A stretch of DNA of 64,000 nt from Cryobacterium sp. PH31-AA6 (GTDB taxonomy: Bacteria > Actinomycetota > Actinomycetes > Actinomycetales > Microbacteriaceae), in NCBI RefSeq assembly GCF_030063195.1, contig NZ_JASISS010000002.1, positions 186,001 to 250,000 of the forward strand, in the 5' to 3' direction. Positions 45,812 to 54,402 of this stretch are shown here, piece by piece. Both the position numbers and the translations under genes were made by a program. Each line of letters opens with the position of its first letter. The stretch's first letter is position 1. The notes below the pieces were generated by a model. The model worked only from the letters and a program-made list of their open reading frames with translations, was not told the origin of the DNA and did no database searches.

Positions 45812-46657
45812 TCAGCCGGCGAACTCCCGCACGGGCCGCCCGGTCACGCCCACATCGGCCACGAACAGTGATCCGGCCAAGGCATCCTCCCCCGGTGCCA
45901 GGCCTTCCCTGGACGTGGTGATGAACAGGCGATCGAGACGAGCGCCGCCGAAGGTGCACGCCGTCACCCGGTGCGCCCCCACTTCTACGACTCCGTCGAG
46001 GACGCCGGCGGGCGTGTAGCGGCGCACAGCGCCACCGGCATACAGCGCCACCCAGACCCCGCCCTCACTGTCGACGGTCAGGCCGTCCGGATACCCGGCC
46101 TCCGAGGGGATCTCTGCGAAGGTGCGCATCCCGGTCAGGCCCGATTCGGCGTCGTAGTCGAAGACGGCCACGCGGCCGGTCGGAGTGTCGTTGTAATAGG
46201 CCAGGGAGCCGTCGGGGCTCCACTCCAGTCCGTTGGAAATGGTCACGTTGTCCCGCACCACGGTGACCCGGCCGTCACCGTCAAGACGGTAGAGCGCGCC
46301 GGCTCCCTGCCGCTGGTCCCAGGCCATCGAGCCGCAATAGAACCGTCCGTCGGGGTCGCAGCCACCCTCGTTCAGGCGCAGGTCAGCGCCACTCCACAGC
46401 TCGTCCTGTCTCGTCAGTCGCCCGGAGGCATCCTCCAGGGCGAAGCCGCGCTCGAGGGCGATCACGGAGCCCCCCGCCCGGCGGGGACGCAGCGCGGCCA
46501 CGAAGGAGCCGACGTTGCGGCGGTTGACCGTGTCACCGTCGAGGGAGAGGATGTCGCCGGCGAACATGTCAACCCAGCGCAGGCCGCCCCAGGCCTCCGA
46601 CCAGACGGGGCCCTCCGCGTGGAAGGCGACCGGGTCGGTGAACTGCTCGGCGAGCAC
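45812..46657 (-). CDS. SMP-30/gluconolactonase family protein
   Basis: 281 residues from a GTG. A six-bladed propeller of the SGL type: EGPVWSEAWGGLRWVDM is the first metal-binding strand (E15), then NEGGCDPDGRFYCGSM, and SNGLEWSPDGSLAYYNDT and YPDGLTVDSEGGVWVALY carry the other metal ligands. These enzymes hydrolyse sugar lactones such as gluconolactone in the cytoplasm. The next gene in the same direction upstream is a tiny membrane protein. Confidence 0.92.
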   Translation of the reverse strand: MLAEQFTDPVAFHAEGPVWSEAWGGLRWVDMFAGDILSLDGDTVNRRNVGSFVAALRPRRAGGSVIALERGFALEDASGRLTRQDELWSGADLRLNEGGCDPDGRFYCGSMAWDQRQGAGALYRLDGDGRVTVVRDNVTISNGLEWSPDGSLAYYNDTPTGRVAVFDYDAESGLTGMRTFAEIPSEAGYPDGLTVDSEGGVWVALYAGGAVRRYTPAGVLDGVVEVGAHRVTACTFGGARLDRLFITTSREGLAPGEDALAGSLFVADVGVTGRPVREFAG

Positions 46658-46663
46658 GGCGGG

Positions 46664-46828
46664 TTAGTCGCGCAGCAACTGGACCGGGATGAAGACGGCC
46701 AGGGAGACGCAGAGGATTCCGGCGAAGAAGATCGGCAGTTGGCCGGCGGTCACCGCAAAGGCGAGCCCGAAGAGCCAGAATCCCAGGATGAAAATCGCCA
46801 GGGCGACGATGAAGGCGACGACATTCAC
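46664..46828 (-). CDS. Small two-helix membrane protein
   Basis: 54 residues from a GTG at 46828 with GAGAGGA 7 bases upstream, a better start than the longer frame. Two hydrophobic helices (about 4-24 and 28-50) end in LLRD. No family recognised. It ends 7 bases before the SMP-30 gene and is probably cotranscribed with it. Confidence 0.6.
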   Translation of the reverse strand: MNVVAFIVALAIFILGFWLFGLAFAVTAGQLPIFFAGILCVSLAVFIPVQLLRD

Positions 46829-46920
46829 GGTGTGGTCCTCTCGAGCGGTGCCCGCACAGGTTTGCCGGGCCGATGAGTCGAGCGTACCGGTTCGCCGCCG
46901 TGCCGGCGGCACCGCCGAGA

Positions 46921-47634
46921 TCAGATCGAGGCGCGTTCGCCCACCGGTTCGATCAGCTCCGGGCCGTTGCCGGTCACCGGGGCGACCTCATGGAAACGCA
47001 GCGCCGCTCCGGTCTCTCTGGACGCCGCCACGGCCGCGTCGAGGAGGGCCTGGTCGCCGAGCGTGTGCGGGTCGAGCCACTGGTCCCACCATTCCTCGGC
47101 GAGAACAACGGGCATCCGGTCGTGGAGGCCTCGAAGCGGCCCCTCGGCCTCGGTGGTGAGGATCGTGGCCGTGAGCACCCAACGCGCCGGATCGTCGGCG
47201 GCGAGCACCGGATTGCGCCACCAGGAGTAGAGGCCGGCGAACGCCAGCGGAAGACCGTCATCCGAGTGAATGAAGTACGGCGTTTTCGTCGTGCCGACCG
47301 TGTGCCACTCGAAGTAGCCGGTTGCGGGGACGAGCGCGCGTTTGGCCGCGACCGAAGCCCGAAAGGAGGGCTTCTCGGCGGCCGTCTCCGCGCGGGCGTT
47401 GAAGGTGGGGTAGCCGACCGCGAGCTCCGTCGCGGATGAGGGGACGAGCGACCAGCGCGCCGATTCGAGACGACGCACGACCGGACCGGACTTCGCCGAC
47501 TCGAGGACGACCGGGATCTGTTCGGTGGGCTTGATGTTCCACGAGGGTTCGGGGAGGTTCTCACCCTCGTGCTCGACGTCGAACATGGCGGCGAGGTCAG
47601 GCGCCGTCTCCGTGATGATGAATCGCCCGCACAT
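46921..47634 (-). CDS. SOS-response-associated peptidase (YedK/HMCES type)
   Basis: 237 residues from the ATG at 47634, chosen so that the catalytic cysteine is residue 2 (MCGRF), as the family requires. NIKPTEQIPVV supplies the active-site asparagine, ATGYFEWH the glutamate (FEW), and GLHDRMPVVL the histidine near the end. These proteins form a stable thiazolidine cross-link with abasic sites in single-stranded DNA and protect them. The gene is divergent from the DUF3097 gene. Confidence 0.95.
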   Translation of the reverse strand: MCGRFIITETAPDLAAMFDVEHEGENLPEPSWNIKPTEQIPVVLESAKSGPVVRRLESARWSLVPSSATELAVGYPTFNARAETAAEKPSFRASVAAKRALVPATGYFEWHTVGTTKTPYFIHSDDGLPLAFAGLYSWWRNPVLAADDPARWVLTATILTTEAEGPLRGLHDRMPVVLAEEWWDQWLDPHTLGDQALLDAAVAASRETGAALRFHEVAPVTGNGPELIEPVGERASI

Positions 47635-47640
47635 AGCCAC

Positions 47641-47646
47641 AGGTTA
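47641..47646 (-). promoter_or_regulatory. Leaderless-type -10 for the HMCES gene
   Basis: On the minus strand TAACCT, six bases (GTGGCT), then the ATG at 47634. It supports the MCGRF start and a leaderless transcript. Confidence 0.5.
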
Positions 47647-47803
47647 CTACCCGTCCCGTCCGGTGCGCCGGACGATGCGAGCCGCCCACCATCGCGGTAG
47701 CGACGTCGTCACGCGACTTCCGCTAGCGTCGATCGAGGCGGACTTCCCCGCCCGCACGGCTGAGGCCGGAGCCGGGCGACACTCACGAACGGACGAACGA
47801 GAC

Positions 47804-48655
47804 ATGCACGATCGCAACCCGCAGGACAGGTACAGCGCGGACGTGCTCAAACCGGGCTGGCGCGACGTGGGCCGAACGGCGATACCAACGCAGGAGGCCA
47901 CCGCAGACCTTGTCGTCGAGGAGGTCGCCACCGGTTTCTGCGGTGCGGTCGTGCGGATCGAGAAGAGCATCGTCACGCTCGAGGACCGGCACGGCAAACT
48001 GCGACTCTTCCCCCTCGGCGGAGGTTTCCTGATCGACGGCCGGCCGGTCGTGCTCGTCGCTCCCACCCGCACGGCACCCCGAAAACCCGCGCGCACCGCG
48101 TCCGGCTCCGTGGCGGTGGCGGATGCCCCGGCCAGGGTCGCCCGCGGCAGCCGGATTTTCGTCGAGGGTCGGCATGACGCCGAGCTGGTCGAGAAGGTGT
48201 GGGGCGCCGACCTGCGGATCGAGGGCGTCGTCGTCGAGTACATCGAGGGCGTGGACAACCTCGAAGAGCTCCTGGCCGTGTTCAAGCCGGGCCCGACCCG
48301 CAAGATCGGGATGTTGGTCGACCACCTCGTCGCCGGGTCCAAGGAAAGCCGGATCGCCGATGCCGTGGGGCGTGGCCCATACGGCCAACACGTGCTCGTG
48401 GTCGGGCATCCCTACGTGGATGTCTGGCAGGCGGTCAAACCGGCGCGCCTCGGACTCACAGCCTGGCCGGCCGTTCCCCGCAGCATCGAGTGGAAGCACG
48501 GGATCTGCGCGGCCCTCGGCTGGCCGCACGACGATCAGGCCGACATCGCCAGGGCCTGGCAGCGAATCCTCGGCCGGGTTCGCACCTTCGCCGACCTCGA
48601 GCCCCAATTCCTCGGCCGGGTCGAACACCTCATCGACTTCGTGACCGTGGAGTAG
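47804..48655 (+). CDS. DUF3097 protein with Toprim-like features
   Basis: 283 residues from the ATG at 47804; the longer frame upstream runs over the divergent promoter. Residues about 45-85 look like a small beta-barrel (GAVVRIEKSIVTLEDRHGKLRLF). Residues about 115-210 resemble a Toprim fold: RIFVEGRHDAELVEKVWG with E121, then MLVDHLVAGSKES with D173. DUF3097 is confined mainly to actinobacteria and uncharacterised. Its neighbour across the shared promoter region is a DNA-repair protein, which makes a nucleic-acid role plausible but unproven. Confidence 0.85.
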   Translation: MHDRNPQDRYSADVLKPGWRDVGRTAIPTQEATADLVVEEVATGFCGAVVRIEKSIVTLEDRHGKLRLFPLGGGFLIDGRPVVLVAPTRTAPRKPARTASGSVAVADAPARVARGSRIFVEGRHDAELVEKVWGADLRIEGVVVEYIEGVDNLEELLAVFKPGPTRKIGMLVDHLVAGSKESRIADAVGRGPYGQHVLVVGHPYVDVWQAVKPARLGLTAWPAVPRSIEWKHGICAALGWPHDDQADIARAWQRILGRVRTFADLEPQFLGRVEHLIDFVTVE

Positions 48656-48903
48656 AGCGTGCAGCCCCCTGATTGTGTATATCTTTCAGCGAACGTAACG
48701 CTTTAGCCTCGAAATCTCCCAGGATTCAGTTTGTTTCGGGCAATGTGAGCTAGTGTTATCTCAGTAGTTGTAGTGCTTGCACGTCTTAAAACGCGTTGAC
48801 CTCGGTCATCGCGGCGTATTCCTTTCGGAAGCGGACGACGAATACCGCGACGAACGGCCTCGAAAGTCGAGGTCTTTCTAACACTCCTGGAGGAGTTTCA
48901 AAA
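48656..48903 (+). promoter_or_regulatory. Upstream region and probable long 5' leader of the cold shock gene
   Basis: 248 bases without a gene, noticeably less GC-rich than its surroundings. It ends in TGGAGGAG, 9 bases before the ATG. Long structured leaders that melt or refold in the cold are usual for csp genes; I see no decisive motif, and the start of transcription cannot be fixed by eye. Confidence 0.4.
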
Positions 48904-49107
48904 ATGGCAACAGGTACCGTGAAATGGTTCAACGCTGAAAAGGGCTTCGGCTTCATCGCTCCCGACGACGGAAGCGCCGATGTCTTCGCGCACTACTCCG
49001 CGATCGCATCGAACGGCTACAAGTCGCTCGACGAGAACCAGAAGGTCGAGTTCGAGGTAACCCAGGGCCCCAAGGGTCCCCAGGCCGAGAACATCCGCGC
49101 CCTCTAA
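48904..49107 (+). CDS. Cold shock protein (CspA family)
   Basis: 67 residues, full length for the family. RNP1 is KGFGFIAPD and RNP2 is DVFAHYSAI; the first strand is [12 protein letters not shown]. It is a single-stranded nucleic-acid-binding beta barrel that unwinds RNA in the cold and often in growth phase changes. A strong ribosome site and a strong terminator flank it, so it is a single-gene transcript. Confidence 0.97.
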   Translation: MATGTVKWFNAEKGFGFIAPDDGSADVFAHYSAIASNGYKSLDENQKVEFEVTQGPKGPQAENIRAL

Positions 49108-49133
49108 ATAACAGCTACACACAAAGCTGCTTC

Positions 49134-49168
49134 AACGCTCCCCGCTTCGGCGGGGGGCGTTGTTTTTT
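49134..49168 (+). terminator. Rho-independent terminator of the cold shock gene
   Basis: A 12-base stem with one G-T pair (AACGCTCCCCGC / GCGGGGGGCGTT) closed by a TTCG tetraloop, followed by GTTTTTT. It lies 26 bases after the stop. Confidence 0.9.
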
Positions 49169-49213
49169 AACGCCTCGCGGGCGAGTGCGTGCCGGCCCAG
49201 GTGACTCCCCGGC

Positions 49214-49801
49214 TCATTCCCCCGTAGACGCAGCGACGAACCGCTCGGCCCTTCGGTCCGGCACAAGCCAGATCAGCGCGACGACGAGGTAGGCCGCCAT
49301 TCCCGCCAGCGGGTGCGCCAGTGCCAGCACGAGCCCGGCAAGGTAGATCACCGGCGAGGACTTCCCCTTCCAATCCCGGCCGAGCGCACGGGCGAGCGGA
49401 CCATCCCTGCCCTGCTGGCGCACCAGAGTCGACTGCAGGATGTAGAACGCCAGGGCCGCCAACAGCAGGTTCCCGCCGTAGACGAGCACAGGCACGAGTG
49501 CGAAACCGGAATCATCGGTCCACCGGGTCGTGAACGGGAACAGGGACAGCCAGAACAACAGGTGCAGGTTCGCCCAGAGAATGGCGCCGTTCACGCGGCC
49601 GGCCAGCTGGAACAGGTGATGGTGGTTGTTCCAGTAGATGCCCACATAGACGAAGCTCAGCAGGTAGCTCAGGAAGGTGGGCACCACCCCGGCCACCCCG
49701 GCCCAGCTCGGCTCCTCCGGCACCCGCAACTCAAGCACCATGATCGTGATGACGATGGCCAGTACCCCGTCGCTGAAGGCCTCGAGCCTGCTCTTGTTCA
49801 T
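49214..49801 (-). CDS. TMEM175-family (DUF1211) potassium channel
   Basis: 195 residues from the ATG at 49801 (GAGGAGG 6 bases upstream). The first helix has the filter motif FSDGVLAIVITIMVLEL, directly after MNKSRLEA. Six helices are visible, with the NNHHHLF segment after helix 2 and NLHLLFWLSLFPFTT after helix 3, both family features. Bacterial members are tetrameric K+-conducting channels without the classical TVGYG filter. No operon partners. Confidence 0.93.
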   Translation of the reverse strand: MNKSRLEAFSDGVLAIVITIMVLELRVPEEPSWAGVAGVVPTFLSYLLSFVYVGIYWNNHHHLFQLAGRVNGAILWANLHLLFWLSLFPFTTRWTDDSGFALVPVLVYGGNLLLAALAFYILQSTLVRQQGRDGPLARALGRDWKGKSSPVIYLAGLVLALAHPLAGMAAYLVVALIWLVPDRRAERFVAASTGE

Positions 49802-49859
49802 GCCGCATCCTCCTCGACGGCACACTAGTCGCTCCGGGCGTATCCCGCCCGGCTGCGGC

Positions 49860-50339
49860 CTACTTCACCAGGTCCTGCCAGCCGTCACCGTCGACGTACT
49901 CGAAGATCAGATTGGTTTCGGTGTGAGCGACGGCCGGGTGCTCCGCCAGGTGTTCCAGCACGAAGTCCCGCAGATCGGAGGCGTCGGCGGCGGCCACGTG
50001 CAGGAGGTAGTCATCGGCGCCGGCCGTGTGGAACAGGCCGATCACTCCGGGCCAGTGCGGGGCGGCGTTCCGGAAGTCATCGATCTGCACCCTGGCATGC
50101 TTGACCAGCCGCACCGAGATCAGCGCCTGCAGGGAGGCGCCGAGGGCGGCGAGGTCGATGTTCGCGCGGTAGCCCCGAATGTGGCCGAGTTGTTGCAGGC
50201 GGCGCAGTCGGAGGGACACGGTCGACTCGGCAACACCGATCTCCGCGGCCAGCGCAGCCCCCGATGCCCTGGCATTGACCGACAGGGCACGCAGAAGAGC
50301 GCGGTCGACCCGGTCGATTTCGGACTTCTTCGGTTCCAT
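49860..50339 (-). CDS. Lrp/AsnC-family regulator
   Basis: 159 residues. The N-terminal winged helix (about 8-55) has IDRVDRALLRALSVNARAS and GVAESTVSLRLRRL. The C-terminal RAM ligand-binding domain (about 70-150) includes DYLLHVAAADASDLRDFV. It is divergent from the PLP-dependent lyase, a common arrangement for Lrp proteins that control amino-acid catabolic genes, so it probably senses the lyase's substrate. Confidence 0.93.
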   Translation of the reverse strand: MEPKKSEIDRVDRALLRALSVNARASGAALAAEIGVAESTVSLRLRRLQQLGHIRGYRANIDLAALGASLQALISVRLVKHARVQIDDFRNAAPHWPGVIGLFHTAGADDYLLHVAAADASDLRDFVLEHLAEHPAVAHTETNLIFEYVDGDGWQDLVK

Positions 50340-50445
50340 GGATCCACTCTTTCCTCGCAGTACAGTTTATGCGACATTCCGGGGCGTAACAGAAGACCCT
50401 GCAGGCACTCTTGCGTTCGGGCACAGAATCTGTTTTCGTCGGGGG

Positions 50446-51675
50446 ATGATGCCAAAGACGCCGCACCTGGAAACCATCGCCGTCCACGCTGGGATGGGTG
50501 GCCTGACCGAGTCAGGAGTCCACGTTCCCGGGATCGACCTCTCCACCACGAATCCACTGGCCGGGGTCGAGTCCGGCGGTGACTCCTACGAGAACCTCGC
50601 GACGGGCGGCACGATCGTTCCCGGCGAGTCAGCGGTCTATCAGCGTCTCTGGCAGCCGGGTGTCGCCAGGTTCGAGACCGCGCTCTCTGCGCTGGAGGGC
50701 GCCGAGGCCACCGTCGCCTTCGCCAGTGGGATGGCCGCCCTTTCCGCCGTGCTGATCGCGACCGTTGCCGCCGGTAAGCCGCACGTGGTGGCGCTGCGGC
50801 CGATCTACGGCGGCACGGACCATGTGCTGGCGACCGGGCTGCTCGGCACGACGGTGACCTGGGTTGACGCGTCCGGTGTTGCGGCCGCGATCCGGGCCGA
50901 CACCGGGCTGGTGCTGCTCGAGACGCCGGCCAACCCGACCCTGGAACTGACCGACATCCGTGCCGTTGCGAATGCCGCCGGCCGGGTTCCGGTGCTGGTT
51001 GACAACACGTTCGCGACGCCCGTCCTCCAGCGTCCGTTGGAGTCGGGGGCCACCCTGGTGTTGCACAGCGCCACGAAGTTCCTCGGCGGCCACGGCGACG
51101 CGATGGGCGGGACCGTGTCCGGTCCGGCCGACTGGATCGTGCGCCTGCGCCAGGTGCGCGCGCTCACCGGAGGGATTCTGCACCCGTTCGGGGCCTACCT
51201 GTTGCACCGGGGACTGCGCACCCTGCCGGTTCGGGTGCTCGCCCAGCAGGCGACGGCCGCGGAGATCGCACGGCGACTGGTCGGTCACCCGGCCCTGGTC
51301 AGGGTCGCCTACCCCGGCCTGCCCGGCCAGGACCCGAAGGCACTGCTGGGCCACCAGAGCAGCGGAGCCGGGTCGATCATCGCCCTCGAGCTGGCCGGCG
51401 GCTTCGACGCGGCCGTGCGCTTCACCGAGGCCTGTCGTCTGATCACCCACGCGGTCTCGCTCGGCGGCATCGACTCGCTCGTGCAGCACCCGGCGTCGCT
51501 CACGCACCGCCCCGTCGAGGCGAATGCCCGGCCGGCCGCCGCCGTCGTGCGGCTCTCGATCGGGCTGGAGCACGTGGACGACCTGATGGCGGACATCCAG
51601 ACCGCCCTCAGCGCGGCGCTGGCAGAGCCGGTCAGTGCCGCATTCGCGGACCTGGTCGAGGCCGGCACGAGCTGA
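50446..51675 (+). CDS. Trans-sulfuration-type PLP enzyme (methionine gamma-lyase/cystathionine lyase-like)
   Basis: 409 residues from the ATG at 50446 (a second ATG follows directly). PLP-binding lysine K211 is in LHSATKFLGGHGDAMGG. The phosphate-contacting FASGMAALSA (about 92-101), the ETPANPTLELTDI block and the VDNTFATP aspartate D186 are standard Cys/Met-metabolism features. Substrate preference (cystathionine, methionine, homocysteine) is not resolvable by eye. The divergent Lrp-type gene is its likely regulator. Confidence 0.9.
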   Translation: MMPKTPHLETIAVHAGMGGLTESGVHVPGIDLSTTNPLAGVESGGDSYENLATGGTIVPGESAVYQRLWQPGVARFETALSALEGAEATVAFASGMAALSAVLIATVAAGKPHVVALRPIYGGTDHVLATGLLGTTVTWVDASGVAAAIRADTGLVLLETPANPTLELTDIRAVANAAGRVPVLVDNTFATPVLQRPLESGATLVLHSATKFLGGHGDAMGGTVSGPADWIVRLRQVRALTGGILHPFGAYLLHRGLRTLPVRVLAQQATAAEIARRLVGHPALVRVAYPGLPGQDPKALLGHQSSGAGSIIALELAGGFDAAVRFTEACRLITHAVSLGGIDSLVQHPASLTHRPVEANARPAAAVVRLSIGLEHVDDLMADIQTALSAALAEPVSAAFADLVEAGTS

Positions 51676-51687
51676 TCGCCTCAGGGC

Positions 51688-53502
51688 TCAGCTGCGGCCG
51701 AGGCGCCGACGGAGCAGGTCGATCCGCTTCTGGAGCTGGGTGACGCTGGCCTGGGCAACGGCGGGGCCGCCGCATTCGCGACGGAGTTCAGCGTGCACCA
51801 TGCCGTGCGGCTCACCGGCGAGCTTGGACCACATGCCGACGAGGCTGGCGAGCAGCGTGCGCTGTTCCTTGAGCGTCCGGTACAGCGGTTGCGGCTCCTC
51901 CGGCGCGATCTCCCCGGTGACCGGGTCCTTACGCCGGTCGGTCGACCGCTTCGCCTGGCGGGTCTGGCGCTGGCGGAGCAGCTCGGAGACCTGTTCCGGT
52001 TCGAGCAGACCCGGGATCCCGATGAAATCGAACTCCTCGTCGGTTCCGGGTTCCGCCAGTTGGCCGAACTCGTCGCCGTTGAACATGACCATGTCGAAGG
52101 TGGCCTGGGAATCGATGGCCTGCCAGAGGAATTCCTCCCCGAGTTCGTCAGAGCCCTTCTCCTGCTTGTTCGCGGCGGCCACCATGGCGTCCTCCGGGTT
52201 GTACATCCCATCGTCGCCGTCATCGCGGTTGCTGCGATCAAGGGCGTGGTCGCGCTCGAGCTCCAGCGCGTTCGCGAGGCTGAGAAGACCCGGCACGTTG
52301 GGCAGGAAAATCGAGGCGGTCTCGCCGCGACGCCTGGCGCGCACGAACCTCCCGATCGCCTGGGCGAAGAACAGTGGGGTGGACGCGCTGGTGGCGTAGA
52401 CGCCGACGGCGAGCCGGGGCACGTCGACGCCCTCTGACACCATCCGCACCGCCACCATCCAGCGCCGGGTGTTGTGCGAGAACTCGTCGATCCGGTCGCT
52501 GGATTCCTTTTCGTCGGAGAGCACGACCGTGACCGGCTCGCCGGAGATCTCTTCCAGGATCGTTGCATACGCGCGCGCCGTGGTCTGGTCGGTCGCGATG
52601 ACGAGCCCTCCGGCGTCGGGAATGCCGTGACGCACCTGGCTGAGTCGGGAGTCCGCAGCGCGCAGCACGGCGGGGATCCACTGCCCGGTCGGTTCGAGGG
52701 CCGTGCGCCAGGCTTGCGAAGTGATGTCCTTCGTGTTGCCCTCGCCGAGCTTGGCCTCCATCTCGTCGCCGGCCCTGGTGCGCCACTTCATGTGACCGGC
52801 ATAGACCATGAACATCACCGGGCGCACCACGCCGTCCTCGAGGGCGCGGCCGTAACCGTAGTTGTAGTCGCTCTGGGACAACCGGATGCCGTGCTCGTCG
52901 GGCAGATAGCTCACGAACGGGATCGGGGACGTGTCGGAACGGAACGGGGTCCCGGTCAAGGACAGCCGGCGGGTGGCCGGCTCGAAGGCCTCCCGAATCG
53001 CGTCGCCCCAGCTCAGGGCGTCGCCGCCGTGGTGCACCTCGTCGAGGATGACCAGGGTGCGGCTGGACTGGGTCAGCTCCCGGTGCAGGGCCGCCCGGCT
53101 GGCCACCTGGGCGTAGGTGACGGCCACACCGTGGAAATGGCTGCCGTAGCGCCCGTTCGCGTTCTTGAAGCTCGGGTCCAGCCGGATACCCGCCCGCGCC
53201 GCGGCATCAGCCCACTGGCGTTTGAGGTGCTCCGTCGGCGCGACCACGGTGATCCGGTCGATCAGCCGACGCGCCTTGAGCTCGGCCGCCAGCCGGAGCG
53301 CGAAGGTGGTCTTTCCGGCGCCGGGGGTGGCTGCGGCCAGGAAATCGCGCGGCTGGTGCAGGAAGTACGCCTCGAGGGCCTCGGCCTGCCAAGCCCGGAG
53401 CTTGTTCGCGGTGCCCCAGGCGGCGCGCTCGGGGAAGGACGGGGACAGGTGTTCGGCTGCACTCGTTCCCTGGATTGGTTCGAAGGCAGGCAAAGTAGTC
53501 AC
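51688..53502 (-). CDS. DEAD/DEAH-type superfamily 2 helicase
   Basis: 604 residues from a GTG at 53502. The Q-like motif and LRAWQAEAL precede Walker A (ATPGAGKT, 58-65). The DEVH box is at 154-157, and SLTGTPFRSD is motif III. The helicase-C half has GVDVPRLAVGVYAT and QAIGRFVRARR (motif VI). The C-terminal 120 residues are charged and end in a possible coiled coil (SVTQLQKRIDLLRRRLG). It is similar to stand-alone actinobacterial XPB/RadD-like helicases; the biological role is unknown. Confidence 0.9.
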   Translation of the reverse strand: MTTLPAFEPIQGTSAAEHLSPSFPERAAWGTANKLRAWQAEALEAYFLHQPRDFLAAATPGAGKTTFALRLAAELKARRLIDRITVVAPTEHLKRQWADAAARAGIRLDPSFKNANGRYGSHFHGVAVTYAQVASRAALHRELTQSSRTLVILDEVHHGGDALSWGDAIREAFEPATRRLSLTGTPFRSDTSPIPFVSYLPDEHGIRLSQSDYNYGYGRALEDGVVRPVMFMVYAGHMKWRTRAGDEMEAKLGEGNTKDITSQAWRTALEPTGQWIPAVLRAADSRLSQVRHGIPDAGGLVIATDQTTARAYATILEEISGEPVTVVLSDEKESSDRIDEFSHNTRRWMVAVRMVSEGVDVPRLAVGVYATSASTPLFFAQAIGRFVRARRRGETASIFLPNVPGLLSLANALELERDHALDRSNRDDGDDGMYNPEDAMVAAANKQEKGSDELGEEFLWQAIDSQATFDMVMFNGDEFGQLAEPGTDEEFDFIGIPGLLEPEQVSELLRQRQTRQAKRSTDRRKDPVTGEIAPEEPQPLYRTLKEQRTLLASLVGMWSKLAGEPHGMVHAELRRECGGPAVAQASVTQLQKRIDLLRRRLGRS

Positions 53503-53509
53503 TCCCTAA

Positions 53510-53515
53510 AATCTA
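53510..53515 (-). promoter_or_regulatory. Leaderless-type -10 for the helicase gene
   Basis: On the minus strand TTGCTAGATT (extended -10 with TAGATT), seven bases, then the GTG at 53502. Confidence 0.45.
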
Positions 53516-53518
53516 GCA

Positions 53519-53584
53519 AGGTGCGCCGACAGTTTGGTGCGAACGGGGACGAGGTGCGCCGACAGTTTGCTGCGAACGGGGACA
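53519..53584. repeat. Two 33-base tandem direct repeats
   Basis: Units 53519-53551 and 53552-53584 differ at two positions (one internal, G or C after AGTTTG, and the last base). They fill most of the gap between the divergent helicase and SGNH-hydrolase genes and so lie in promoter territory. Confidence 0.85.
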
Positions 53585-53592
53585 ATGGAAGC

Positions 53593-54381
53593 ATGACGAC
53601 GCCGATGCATCCGTGGTCCCGTTACATCGCCCTCGGCGATTCCTTCACCGAGGGTGTGGGCGATCCGGAGCCGACCAGCCGGGGCGGGCACCGCGGCTGG
53701 TCGGATCGGGTGGCCGAGGTGCTCAGCCAGGGTACCGAGGATTTCGCCTACGCGAACCTTGCGGTGCGCGGAAAATTGATCGGCCAGATCATCGACGAGC
53801 AGCTCGAGCCCGCCGTCGCCCTGCACCCTGACCTGATCACGATCTCTGCGGGCGGAAACGACGTGCTGCGCCCCGGCTCCGACCCCGACCTGATCGCTGC
53901 CAGGTGTGAGGAGGCCGTGCGGCGGCTCGCCGTCGACGGTGCGACGATCGTGCTGTTCACGGGCGCCGACGTCGGGTTCTCCCCCGTCTTCAGAGGAATC
54001 CGGGGCAAGGTCGCGATCTACAATGAGAATATCCGCGCCGTCGCGGCCCGATACGACTGCGTGGTCGCCGACCTCTGGTCGCTGACCGAGATTCAGGAGG
54101 CGGGCATGTGGGCTCCGGACCGGTTGCACCTGAACGCCCTCGGCCACCACACCGTCGCGCGAATGGTGCTGGGGGTGCTCAATGTGCCCAACACGCTCGA
54201 GGCGACGGCTCCGGAGCCGATGCCGGGAACGACCTGGCGCAAGGCCCGCAGCGAAGACATCCTCTGGGCGCGCGAGTACCTGGTGCCGTGGGTGTTGCGG
54301 CGAATCCGCCACCAGTCGTCCGGCGACCACGTTCTGCCCAAACGCCCGGAGGCCGGACCGCTCGAGCACACTTCTGCCTGA
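53593..54381 (+). CDS. SGNH/GDSL-family hydrolase
   Basis: 262 residues from an ATG just after the tandem repeat; a longer frame reads through the helicase in antisense and was rejected. Block I GDSFTEGVG holds the nucleophilic serine, AVRG supplies the block II glycine, GGND block III the asparagine, and DRLHLNALGHH block V the Asp and His. There is no signal peptide, so it is a cytoplasmic esterase or lipase-like enzyme. The C-terminal 60 residues (after GVLNVPN) are an extension typical of actinobacterial members. Confidence 0.92.
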   Translation: MTTPMHPWSRYIALGDSFTEGVGDPEPTSRGGHRGWSDRVAEVLSQGTEDFAYANLAVRGKLIGQIIDEQLEPAVALHPDLITISAGGNDVLRPGSDPDLIAARCEEAVRRLAVDGATIVLFTGADVGFSPVFRGIRGKVAIYNENIRAVAARYDCVVADLWSLTEIQEAGMWAPDRLHLNALGHHTVARMVLGVLNVPNTLEATAPEPMPGTTWRKARSEDILWAREYLVPWVLRRIRHQSSGDHVLPKRPEAGPLEHTSA

Positions 54382-54402
54382 GCCGGCCACCCGTTCCGGG
54401 TG

